A DNA stretch of 13,109 nucleotides from assembly GCA_013817655.1 (NCBI GenBank), contig JACDCJ010000026.1:1-13109 (forward strand). The letters run 5' to 3'. The translations under genes were made by a program, and so were the position numbers. The notes below the pieces were generated by a model. That model searched no databases and had not been told where the DNA came from. It worked only from the letters and a program-made list of their open reading frames with translations. Shown piece after piece: positions 1 to 6,090 of this stretch (the first letter of the stretch is position 1; each line of letters starts with the position of its first letter). Source of the DNA: Actinosomnolentus pattersoniae (SeqCode) (GTDB lineage: Bacteria > Actinomycetota > UBA4738).

Positions 1-54
1 GGCCACCCCGATGGCGGCCGTGCCGGCCACAACGGGGAACCACCGACGCTTCAT
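1..54 (-). CDS. N-terminus of a membrane or secreted protein, cut by the window edge
   Basis: Reading leftward from an ATG at 54-52, the frame is open to position 1 and encodes 18 residues (MKRRWFPVVAGTAAIGVA). That is a basic start followed by a hydrophobic run, as in a signal peptide or first membrane segment. The same frame is also open from a GTG at 111-109, which would add 19 residues (MVSAAQPASLPGLSLRRAY). Neither start has a clear Shine-Dalgarno sequence. The gene would be divergent from the LapA-like gene. The product cannot be named from so short a piece, and it could still be a chance frame; the hydrophobic N-terminus is the main argument for it. Confidence 0.35.
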   Translation of the reverse strand, partial: MKRRWFPVVAGTAAIGVA

Positions 55-127
55 GTAGGCGCGGCGGAGCGAGAGGCCAGGAAGCGAGGCCGGTTGGGCA
101 GCTGAAACCACGTCATGGGAAGGCGTC

Positions 128-139
128 AGCCTATAGGCT
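128..139. repeat. 12-bp perfect palindrome between divergent genes
   Basis: AGCCTATAGGCT equals its own reverse complement. It lies between the cut-off left-edge gene and the LapA-like gene and is flanked by two copies of GGCGTC (122-127 and 144-149). Its position and symmetry suit an operator for a dimeric regulator. The AT-rich centre could also be part of a promoter -10. No regulator can be assigned from the sequence. Confidence 0.35.
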
Positions 140-208
140 TGTCGGCGTCGCACCGTTAGCCGTACCCATCCCCGCGGGATACCGGCATTTCGCACGAGGA
201 GGCGTGTC

Positions 209-586
209 ATGCGTCGCGAAGGATCCGACGAGCCGCCCGCCCGATCCGAACCTACATCGGCCGCGGGCGGCCCGGGCGGAGAGGTCCTCGGTGTCACACC
301 GGAGGACCGCCAGCACCTTCGGGAGCTCCAGAAGGAGCGGCGCTCCAGGGTTGTCAAGGCGCTAGTCGCCCTGGTCCTCGCGGTCCTTCTGATCATCTTC
401 ATCATCGCCAACTCGCAGCCCGAGACCGTGGACTTCGTCTTCTTCGAGCGGGAGGTGGGGCTCATCTGGATCATGTTCGGGTGTGCGGTCCTCGGTGGGC
501 TGGTCGGTTTCCTCATCGGTAGGCCCGGGAAGCAGGTTCGGCTCCACCGGCGCCCCAAGGAGCCTCCCGAGCCGAAGAGCCGATAG
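209..586 (+). CDS. LapA-domain (DUF1049) small membrane protein
   Basis: The 125-residue protein has a Pro/Gly/Ser-rich cytoplasmic N-terminus (1-30), a charged helix (31-49), a first membrane segment (about 51-67), a short linker containing NSQPETVDFVFFE, and a second membrane segment (about 86-104) ending in a basic, proline-rich tail. Two helices around an N-x(3-5)-V-x-F-x-F-F-E type linker are the signature of the lipopolysaccharide assembly protein A domain. Gram-positive members have no LPS role and their function is unknown. The ATG at 209 follows GAGGAGG (197-203) at good spacing. The gene stands alone on the plus strand and converges on the SRPBCC gene. I see no catalytic residues; a structural or envelope role is inference. 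Confidence 0.85.
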   Translation: MRREGSDEPPARSEPTSAAGGPGGEVLGVTPEDRQHLRELQKERRSRVVKALVALVLAVLLIIFIIANSQPETVDFVFFEREVGLIWIMFGCAVLGGLVGFLIGRPGKQVRLHRRPKEPPEPKSR

Positions 587-602
587 AGAGGCAGTGCGGG
601 GG

Positions 603-621
603 CGCTCGCCGGCCGCGGGCG
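603..621. terminator. GC hairpin between convergent genes, possible bidirectional terminator
   Basis: CGCTCGC (603-609) and GCGGGCG (615-621) form a 7-bp stem with one T-G pair and a 5-base loop. The hairpin sits 16 bp after the lapA-like stop and touches the stop codon of the convergent SRPBCC gene. There is no T tract on either side, so it is not a classical intrinsic terminator; actinobacteria often use such U-less hairpins. Confidence 0.35.
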
Positions 622-1065
622 TCAGCCCGATTCGATCTGACGCTTCTGGCTGAGCGTTCCCCTCCGAAGCATGGCTCGCGCCCCGAGCATGCGCACGGCC
701 CGCGCCGCGACCCTGCCCATGGCCCCGCCGCGAAAACGGTACTGGACGCTATGGCGGAGCCGGGACCTAGATCCCTGTAGCGGTTCGACCCACGTCTCCA
801 CGATGCCCTCGATCACGCCGGAAAGCCGCACCTTCGCGTACTCGGGCGGTCGCACCTGGAGCACCCGCGCCGTGACCGAGACGGTGAAGCCGAAGAACCG
901 TGCGTCCGTTCGGTACTCCGTTCCCTCGCTTACGCCCCCCTCGGGGACATCGCGGACAGAGACGACGTGAGGGTCCCACAGCGGCAGGTTGCGGGGGTCC
1001 GAGACGACCCTCCACACGTCCCCCGGGGGCGCCTCGATCTCAACCCTTGCCTCCACTACGGTCAT
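622..1065 (-). CDS. SRPBCC-family (START-like) protein
   Basis: The 147-residue protein shows the SRPBCC/polyketide-cyclase pattern. A first beta strand (VVEARVEIEAPPGDVWRVVSD) leads into the conserved helix and the NLPLWDPHV segment. Strands containing VTARVLQVRPPEYAKVRL and ETWVEPL follow, then a long basic C-terminal helix (about 113-140). The fold makes a hydrophobic cavity for lipids or aromatic ligands; here the ligand is unknown. I chose the ATG at 1065 because GAGGA lies about 9 bases upstream and the domain begins immediately; an upstream ATG at 1131 would add 22 non-conserved residues. The start overlaps the stop of the upstream split-barrel gene as ATGA, implying translational coupling. 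It is the last gene of the four-gene operon. Confidence 0.82.
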   Translation of the reverse strand: MTVVEARVEIEAPPGDVWRVVSDPRNLPLWDPHVVSVRDVPEGGVSEGTEYRTDARFFGFTVSVTARVLQVRPPEYAKVRLSGVIEGIVETWVEPLQGSRSRLRHSVQYRFRGGAMGRVAARAVRMLGARAMLRRGTLSQKRQIESG

Positions 1066-2045
1066 CGTCGATCCTCGCGCACGGCGGACCCCTCTCTCGT
1101 GACGGTCCCCGTCCTCCATCCCGACCACCACACCACGCGCCCGGGCCGAATTCGCACCAGCGATTCATTCCCGTCAGGCTGGCTCCCCAGCCGCTCCGCC
1201 AGCCCACGACGGCCACGCCGCGTTGCCGGGAGCGAGAACACCTGGGCCTCGCCACGGAGCAGCATGCCGGTCATCGCCGAAGCGCGCCAGCGCGAGGCCC
1301 GGTCGACCGCCAGCCCGGAGCGCGCATTCTCCTCCACCCGAGCGAGGTCAAGGACGCTCGCCGGGAGCGTTGCGTCGTAGGAACCCTCCGATCCCACCCT
1401 TCTCCAGCGGACCGGAAGGACCGTCACGCATCCGCCAGCGTCGGTGGCGAGCGCGCCGACGCCCGACGTGCCCACGGCGTCGCGGACGGCCGGTGGCACC
1501 TTCCCGTCGATCCCTCGTGAGTCGGGGAGACGAGCGAAGCTCGACCGGTACTGCGTCCCGCCCATCCACTCGCCCCAGGCCTCCAGGATTCCACCCTCGA
1601 AAAGGACGCGTCCGGCGTCGAGGCGTAGCTCCGCGAAGACACGACCCGGCGGGGTCCAGGCCAGGGGGACGCGCCGAGCATCGACCGCGTAGCCGGCGAA
1701 GAACCGGGCGTTCTTGAGCGTGAAGCGGGTGGCCGCGCGAGCGATCCGAGGCGCGAAGGCGACCGCGGCCGGCCAGGACAGGGGATCCAGAGCGTCGAAG
1801 GTTCGAACGGTGCCCCGGAACGTCACCGCGCGCCCGCCCAGGACGACCAGGCCCGCAGCCCGCGCATCCCGCCGCCAGGACCGGGCCTTGACGGAGCTCC
1901 GTGCCGTGGTCACCCAGATCCGTCCGCCGGAGAGCACGTACACCACGGGCGTTACGTGCGGGCCGTCGGGCGTCGGCACCGCGACGTAGCAGAAGCGGCC
2001 GCCATCGAGGATGGACCGGGCCGCCGGAGGAAGCCCGGCCGTCAC
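1062..2045 (-). CDS. Tandem split-barrel (pyridoxamine 5'-phosphate oxidase-like) protein
   Basis: The 327-residue protein starts with a helix and then GRFCYVAVPTPDGPHVTPVV (about 16-35), the opening strands of the FMN/F420-binding split barrel, followed by GRIWVTTARSSVKARSW and LVVLGGRAVTFRGTVRTFD. A second block (about 185-315) repeats the theme: VGALATDAGGCVTVLPVRW, then DRASRWRASAMTGMLLRGEA, ending in VRIRPGRVVWWSGW. It is therefore about twice the usual length of the family. The frame is open further upstream, but the GTG at 2045 overlaps the CPBP stop as GTGA and sits just before the domain, so I take it as the start. No Shine-Dalgarno is seen, which fits termination-reinitiation. Its end overlaps the SRPBCC start (ATGA). 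Cofactor and substrate cannot be read from the sequence; flavin or F420 binding follows from the family only. Confidence 0.75.
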   Translation of the reverse strand: MTAGLPPAARSILDGGRFCYVAVPTPDGPHVTPVVYVLSGGRIWVTTARSSVKARSWRRDARAAGLVVLGGRAVTFRGTVRTFDALDPLSWPAAVAFAPRIARAATRFTLKNARFFAGYAVDARRVPLAWTPPGRVFAELRLDAGRVLFEGGILEAWGEWMGGTQYRSSFARLPDSRGIDGKVPPAVRDAVGTSGVGALATDAGGCVTVLPVRWRRVGSEGSYDATLPASVLDLARVEENARSGLAVDRASRWRASAMTGMLLRGEAQVFSLPATRRGRRGLAERLGSQPDGNESLVRIRPGRVVWWSGWRTGTVTREGSAVREDRR

Positions 2046-2707
2046 GAGGCGGAGGCCGGCGCCTGCGACATCCCGGACCGGGCGGCGGGGGGAAGGGAGC
2101 GGTCGTTCGGCGGCCTCACGATCATCAGCGCCGTCCAGATCGAATGACACACGATGCTGGCGAGGGCGCCATGCGTCCAGAGGGCAAGCCCGCCCCAGAC
2201 CGCTCCACCGACGATGGCACCGGCGATCACCGGGAGGCTGCCGCTCGCGGCGTTCGCGAGCACATAGGCCGCCCACGCCAGTGCCGCCCCGGCGGGCCAG
2301 CCCAGCGCCTGGGCCAGGCGCGTCTGGAAAAGCCCTCGCCAGAACACCTCTTCGAACGGCGCCACCACGAGGCCGGACAGAAGGAGGGCCGCGCCGAGGG
2401 AGAACCCTCGTCGCTGGTCGTACACCTCGGCGACGTGACGTTGGAACACGCTCCAGCGCCGCACCACGAGGACGAACCCGATGGTCGCGAGGTAGAAGGC
2501 GGCCCCGGCCAGGGCGCCGGCGACGAGCGCCGTCGTGATGCCGACGCGAGGGGAGAGCGCAACCCGTCCTGTGGTAAGCGAGGCGAGTCCCGCCCCTCCC
2601 AGGACGATCGCCATGGCAATGAACACGCTCGCCTTGCCGGCTCTCACCAAGGCCCAGGCGAAGACCACCCCGAAAGTGCCGAGGGCCATGATCGTGAGGC
2701 TCAGCAC
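2042..2707 (-). CDS. CPBP-type (Abi/Rce1-like) intramembrane protease homologue with altered motifs
   Basis: The 221-residue protein has six or more hydrophobic segments (about 3-22, 27-46, 56-82, 102-118, 140-155, 157-178, 180-197). Motif 1 is intact: E119-E120-x3-R124 in PFEEVFWRG. Motif 2, normally FxxxH, reads Y148-V-L-A-N152, so the metal-binding His is replaced by Asn. Motif 3 has H188 followed by S-I-W-T where Asn or Asp is usual. The fold assignment is secure, but the protease activity is doubtful. It starts at a GTG (2707) with GAGGG-type purines upstream; an ATG at 2689 is an alternative. It begins 13 bp after the upstream membrane gene, and its stop overlaps the next start (GTGA), so it belongs to the minus-strand operon. 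Confidence 0.82.
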   Translation of the reverse strand: MLSLTIMALGTFGVVFAWALVRAGKASVFIAMAIVLGGAGLASLTTGRVALSPRVGITTALVAGALAGAAFYLATIGFVLVVRRWSVFQRHVAEVYDQRRGFSLGAALLLSGLVVAPFEEVFWRGLFQTRLAQALGWPAGAALAWAAYVLANAASGSLPVIAGAIVGGAVWGGLALWTHGALASIVCHSIWTALMIVRPPNDRSLPPAARSGMSQAPASAS

Positions 2708-2720
2708 GGAAGCCCTGCCC

Positions 2721-3497
2721 TCACGGCAGGAACCGAAGCTTCGCCGTCAGCTCTGCCCAGAAGGCGGTGATCACCGCCAGATAGAAGAACCCCGTCGCCG
2801 ACTGGACGGCGGTCGGCCGGGTGCCCCTGAGCGCCAGGAAGATGAAGAGCCCGATCAGGCCGGTGCACGCGACCATCCCGAGCGCGATCCACGAGGCGGT
2901 TCCGGCGAGGCCGAGGAGGGGATTCAGGCTGCCGGAGGCCGTGGATCCCGGGCCGGCGCTTTCGCCGAGGCCCCCCGCGAGGAGCGCCAGCGCTTCGAGC
3001 GCGACGGCCCCGATAAGGAGCCAGGCCATCCGCAGGATGGGCCCCCTCGGGAGCTTTCTGTCGGTCAGGTACCAGTGCCCAAGCAGCAGGCCGTCGAGCA
3101 CCGCCCCCGTGAAGAGCGCCCCGGCGAGGAGCTGGAAGAACGAGAGCACGAGGGACTCGCCGGTGGCCCTCGCGAAGGCCCAGAGCATGACCCCCGCCAG
3201 CGGCACCGTGGCGATGCCGACGATCCTGGCCGCAGCCGGGCTCCGGAACAGCATCAGACCGATCCAGAGCAGGGTGGCGCCCGTCAGGGCGACGGCGAGC
3301 GTAATCGCGAGGCTGCCCCCCGGAGCCCGGTCCGGGTCGAAGCCCGCGGCGGCGGCAGCGGCCGTCCCGGCGGCGAGCGCCAGTACAACCCCACCCGTGA
3401 GGAAGAAGAAGCCTCGCCTCACCTCCCGCCACATCGGCGTGAGAAACAGAAGGGCCGCACCCCCGGCCGCCGTCTCGGCCAGGACTAGCGCCACCAC
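2721..3497 (-). CDS. Uncharacterised multi-pass membrane protein
   Basis: The 258-residue protein has about seven hydrophobic segments: residues about 2-20, 30-52, 62-84, 90-108, 115-138, 155-177 and 203-225, plus a C-terminal hydrophobic stretch (about 235-250). The most striking hydrophilic element is GHWYLTDRKLPRG after the fifth segment, containing His-Trp-Tyr and a basic loop. I recognise this as the style of unassigned actinobacterial membrane proteins but cannot name a function. Two GTG codons occur in tandem (3497 and 3494) with only a weak GCCGGA upstream; the frame is open back to a TAG near 3553 with no better start. It is the first gene of the operon with the CPBP, split-barrel and SRPBCC genes and is divergent from the thioesterase. 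Confidence 0.72.
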   Translation of the reverse strand: MVALVLAETAAGGAALLFLTPMWREVRRGFFFLTGGVVLALAAGTAAAAAAGFDPDRAPGGSLAITLAVALTGATLLWIGLMLFRSPAAARIVGIATVPLAGVMLWAFARATGESLVLSFFQLLAGALFTGAVLDGLLLGHWYLTDRKLPRGPILRMAWLLIGAVALEALALLAGGLGESAGPGSTASGSLNPLLGLAGTASWIALGMVACTGLIGLFIFLALRGTRPTAVQSATGFFYLAVITAFWAELTAKLRFLP

Positions 3498-3528
3498 TCC
3501 GGCGGGGCCGGTCAGCGGATCGGCTCGC

Positions 3529-3558
3529 TTGTGCCGGTACGCCTCATGCCCCTAGCGT
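3529..3558 (+). promoter_or_regulatory. Candidate promoter for the thioesterase gene
   Basis: TTGTGC (3529-3534), an 18-bp spacer and TAGCGT (3553-3558) resemble a housekeeping promoter with an actinobacterial TAnnnT -10. The implied transcript start is about 35-40 bases before the ATG at 3603. It lies in the short divergent region shared with the four-gene minus-strand operon. The match is by eye only. Confidence 0.3.
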
Positions 3559-3602
3559 ATCCCCCGGCACACTTTCGCCCACGAGCGATGAGGAGGGCAG
3601 GC

Positions 3603-4115
3603 ATGAGAGGAATGGGTCGTCGATGGCTTCGCGGGGCCAGGGGTCGCGGGGGGATCGGAGGCAGCCAGGGTGGCCGGGCCGGTCGATGGGCCGGTAGGGA
3701 CACGACGCCCGCCGAACCCTGGGCGGCCGCCCTCGTCGGGACGCAGAACAGCGCGGAGGAGCACGTCACCGACGCGCTCACCGCGAGCACGCTCGGCTCG
3801 GGTGACGTGGCGGTGCTCGCCACTCCCATCGTCCTCGGCCTCGCGGAGCGGGCGGCCGTGGGGGCCCTGGCCGGGAAGCTGCCGGAGAGCAGGACGACGG
3901 TCGGCGCCAGCGTGCAGCTCCAGCACTCCGCTCCCACGCCGGTCGGGGTCACCGTTCGAGCGGAGGTGCGGGTGGAGGCCGCCCAGGGCAACCGGCTCCT
4001 CTTCGGAGTCCGGGTCACCGATCCCGCGGGAGAAGTCGCACGCGGCCGGCTCGTCCGGGCGGTCGTGGACCGCGCCGAGTTCGAACGGTCGGCTACTGGT
4101 CGGAGGCCGCGGTGA
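3603..4115 (+). CDS. FlK-like hot-dog thioesterase
   Basis: The domain runs from VGTQNSAEEHVTDALTASTL to VRAVVDRAEF. It aligns with fluoroacetyl-CoA thioesterase FlK, and the spacing of the active-site residues is identical: T74, E82, G101, H108 and R152 here against T42, E50, G69, H76 and R120 in FlK. The motifs LATPIVLGLAERA and QHSAPTPVG are clear. The position of FlK's lid residue Phe36 is Asp68 here, so fluoroacetyl-CoA specificity is unlikely; a general acyl-CoA thioesterase is the safer call. The ATG at 3603 follows AGGAGGG (3591-3597) with a 5-base gap. This start gives about 35 Arg/Gly-rich residues before the domain, which is odd and may mean the true start is later. The 3' end overlaps the convergent DUF1996 gene by 23 bp. 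Confidence 0.82.
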   Translation: MRGMGRRWLRGARGRGGIGGSQGGRAGRWAGRDTTPAEPWAAALVGTQNSAEEHVTDALTASTLGSGDVAVLATPIVLGLAERAAVGALAGKLPESRTTVGASVQLQHSAPTPVGVTVRAEVRVEAAQGNRLLFGVRVTDPAGEVARGRLVRAVVDRAEFERSATGRRPR

Positions 4116-4995
4116 GCATGTTGCAGTTGACGTCCGGGACCAGGCATTCCCGCACCAGCTCGGCGAGCTGGTCCTGATCCCAGGCGTTGATGAAATCCGC
4201 ATGCAGGCAGTACGGACTTCCGCACGAGAGCGTGGCTCCCACGCCGTTCGCGATGGGCCAGCGGAAGGCGAGGCCAAGTTTGGGCACCTGAACCGGATGG
4301 CTCCCCGAGCAGCGGCCGGCTGACGGATACGCCATGTGACTGCGGTGGTCCGCGGAATCGATGGAGCGGCCGTCCCAGCACTGTGGGAAGACGACGTGGG
4401 CCGTCACCTTGCCGATGGGGGTCCCGGTGCAGTCTATCGGCGTGGTCTGTTTCGGCGGACCGCCACGGCCACACGACCACCACACCCGCTTGAGGTCCTG
4501 GGGAGCGTCGGCCGAGGCCGTCGAGTCGCCCGCGACGATGCGCAGGTCGGGCGGGAAGGGCACCACCCTCGCCGGGTCGAGGTCGTTTCGGTAGTACGCG
4601 TTCAGCGGCACCGGAGCGATCTCCCGGCCTCCTAGCGAGAGGCTCGGCTGCCAGTAGAGCGCGGTGTCGTCCGGCTCCCGGCAGCCGGTCGGCGCCGACC
4701 GAAGCTGGCTGTACGTCACGGAGGAGAAGTCCGGCAAGGCCGGGTCGCCTCCGTAGAAGTCGTGTTGATGGCTCTCCCCCGGGTTGTTCGGGAACACGAT
4801 TGGGTCGTCTTTCGACGAGTGAACCCGCTTGCAGTTCGTGGAGAAGTTCCCGGCCACCACGCCGCCGCGGGAGGCGTCCGGTGGATCGGGCCGACCGGGA
4901 CCCCGCTCGGAACAGGCACCGACGAGCGCGAGCGCGGCCAGCCCCGCGACCAGCCGTCTGGCGCGCCTCTGAGGTGTTCGTCGCACAACTCCCAT
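4093..4995 (-). CDS. DUF1996 lipoprotein
   Basis: The 300-residue protein starts with a lipoprotein signal: basic residues (R5-R14), a hydrophobic run (LVAGLAALAL) and the lipobox VGAC with Cys28. The mature part has the hallmarks of DUF1996: SSKDDPIVFPNNPGESHQHD, TALYWQPSL, a NAYYRND segment, VVPFPPDLRIVAGD, FPQCWDGRSIDSADHRSHM and HPVQVPKLGLAFRWP. It is rich in conserved His, Asp and Cys, consistent with an exported, disulfide-stabilised protein. DUF1996 is found in fungi and actinobacteria and has no established function. The ATG at 4995 gives a normal signal-peptide n-region; starts at 5049 or 5043 would overlap the divergent methyltransferase. Ribosome site is weak (CAGGT). It is convergent with and overlaps the thioesterase by 23 bp. 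Confidence 0.85.
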   Translation of the reverse strand: MGVVRRTPQRRARRLVAGLAALALVGACSERGPGRPDPPDASRGGVVAGNFSTNCKRVHSSKDDPIVFPNNPGESHQHDFYGGDPALPDFSSVTYSQLRSAPTGCREPDDTALYWQPSLSLGGREIAPVPLNAYYRNDLDPARVVPFPPDLRIVAGDSTASADAPQDLKRVWWSCGRGGPPKQTTPIDCTGTPIGKVTAHVVFPQCWDGRSIDSADHRSHMAYPSAGRCSGSHPVQVPKLGLAFRWPIANGVGATLSCGSPYCLHADFINAWDQDQLAELVRECLVPDVNCNMLTAASDQ

Positions 4996-5041
4996 ACCTG
5001 AAACAGTTCCCCGAAGCGTGCCGGGTACCCTTGTCCTTCTC

Positions 5042-5950
5042 ATGCGCATCTTCGGCGAACCCGGCGAACGACGCGAGCCCCGGCGGCCGGAGCGGGCTCG
5101 CTTCCTTCAGTCACTCCGCAGGCCCGGCCGCTCGGGCCCGGTCGAGCGCGAGATCGACTGGCGGGCCTACGACCCGATCGCCGAGGCCTACGCGCGCGTG
5201 CAGGGCCCCAGGACCGCACTCGTCGTCGCGGACCTGATGGCCTTGGCGAGGGTCGATAGTGGCCACCGGCTGCTGGACGTGGGCACCGGGACGGGAGTCG
5301 GGGCGCGCGCCGCGGCAGCCGTCGTCGGACGGGGCGGCGTCGCCATCGGGATCGACTCCGCGCACGGCATGCTTCGCGTGGCCATCCGAGACGGCGGCGA
5401 TGCGATGTACGCCCAGGCCGAGGCGATCGACCTTCCCTTCCCGAACGGGACGTTCGACCGGGTGGTCGCCTCCTTCGTTCTCTCGCACTTCACGCGCTAC
5501 GAGACGGCGCTGTTCGACATGCTTCGGGTGATGAAGCCGGCGGGCAGGTTGGGCGCGGCCTCCTGGGGCTCGAGCGCCGACGAGTTCGGCCGGACCTGGG
5601 ACGAGGTCGCCTACCAGTTCGCCGGGAAGGAGATGCTCCGGGACGCCTACCGGCGGGCCATGCCCTGGTCCGAGCGCTTCTCGGATCCCGGCAGTGTGAA
5701 GGAGACCCTCTACGACGCGGGGCTGCGCGACCTGGTGGTGGAAAAGCGTGAGTACCGCTTCGACATGAGCGCAGACGACTACCTGGTCAGCCGGGAGATC
5801 GGCGCGACAGGCCGATTCCTGCACCAGATGCTGGGTGACGGACTCTGGGAGGCCTTCCGTGAACGGACTCGTGCCGTCTTCGCGGAGCGGTTCCCCGCCC
5901 GCTTCTACGACTTCCGGGACGTGCTCCTTGCCGCCGGGAGGAAGCCATAG
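5042..5950 (+). CDS. Class I SAM-dependent methyltransferase (UbiE/Methyltransf_11 type)
   Basis: With the ATG at 5042 the protein has 302 residues. A basic N-terminal stretch precedes REIDWRAYDPIAEAYARV. Motif I is LLDVGTGTGVGA (77-88), followed by the acidic ribose-binding strand IGIDSAHGML (110-119). The adenine-binding motif is AEAIDLPFPNGTFDRVVASF (134-153), and the VMKPAGRLGAASW strand (163-175) closes the Rossmann core. The C-terminal 120 residues probably shape substrate binding. Such enzymes methylate small molecules or lipids, but the substrate cannot be predicted. A GTG at 5018 would add 8 residues. Neither start has a Shine-Dalgarno sequence, and TACCCT at 5026-5031 lies where a -10 of a leaderless transcript would be. 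Divergent from the DUF1996 gene with at most 46 bp between them. Confidence 0.85.
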   Translation: MRIFGEPGERREPRRPERARFLQSLRRPGRSGPVEREIDWRAYDPIAEAYARVQGPRTALVVADLMALARVDSGHRLLDVGTGTGVGARAAAAVVGRGGVAIGIDSAHGMLRVAIRDGGDAMYAQAEAIDLPFPNGTFDRVVASFVLSHFTRYETALFDMLRVMKPAGRLGAASWGSSADEFGRTWDEVAYQFAGKEMLRDAYRRAMPWSERFSDPGSVKETLYDAGLRDLVVEKREYRFDMSADDYLVSREIGATGRFLHQMLGDGLWEAFRERTRAVFAERFPARFYDFRDVLLAAGRKP

Positions 5951-6018
5951 GGGTTGTTGGGCCGGAGCCTTCGCCCCCGGTAAGGGACTCCATAGACGCC
6001 GGATAAGACTCGGACAAT

Positions 6019-6057
6019 GCCCCCAGCGCGCTGCTGGGGGCCAGCGAGACTGGCTCC
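6019..6057 (+). promoter_or_regulatory. Two overlapping, mutually exclusive hairpins in the M23 peptidase leader
   Basis: Hairpin A pairs 6019-6027 (GCCCCCAGC) with 6033-6041 (GCTGGGGGC), a perfect 9-bp stem with a GCGCT loop. Hairpin B pairs 6037-6044 (GGGGCCAG) with 6050-6057 (CTGGCTCC), 8 pairs including one G-T, with a CGAGA loop. Bases 6037-6041 are used by both, so only one can form at a time. The pair lies between the methyltransferase stop and the M23 start. This geometry suits an attenuator or ligand-responsive leader, or simply a terminator of the methyltransferase transcript. I do not recognise a known riboswitch consensus. Confidence 0.4.
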
Positions 6058-6090
6058 TTCAATCAGTTCTCCTCTGCGGGACGGCGCGGC

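Noticed and set aside
2046..2276. 77-residue upstream extension of the split-barrel gene
   Set aside because: It lies wholly within the CPBP gene in another frame, is Arg-rich and unlike the family, and the GTG at 2045 with the GTGA overlap explains the start better.
2535..3488. Long plus-strand open frame opposite the membrane-protein gene
   Set aside because: Its Arg/Gly/Glu/Pro-rich translation without hydrophobic core or motifs is what the complement of a GC-rich gene gives. The minus strand has a clear membrane protein.
3603..4115. Fluoroacetyl-CoA thioesterase (fluoroacetate resistance)
   Set aside because: The catalytic residues match FlK but the position of the lid phenylalanine is Asp, and no fluorometabolite genes are nearby.
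5951..6090. c-di-AMP (ydaO) riboswitch upstream of the M23 gene
   Set aside because: The gene context fits, but I could not find the conserved segments of that motif; only the competing hairpins are visible.
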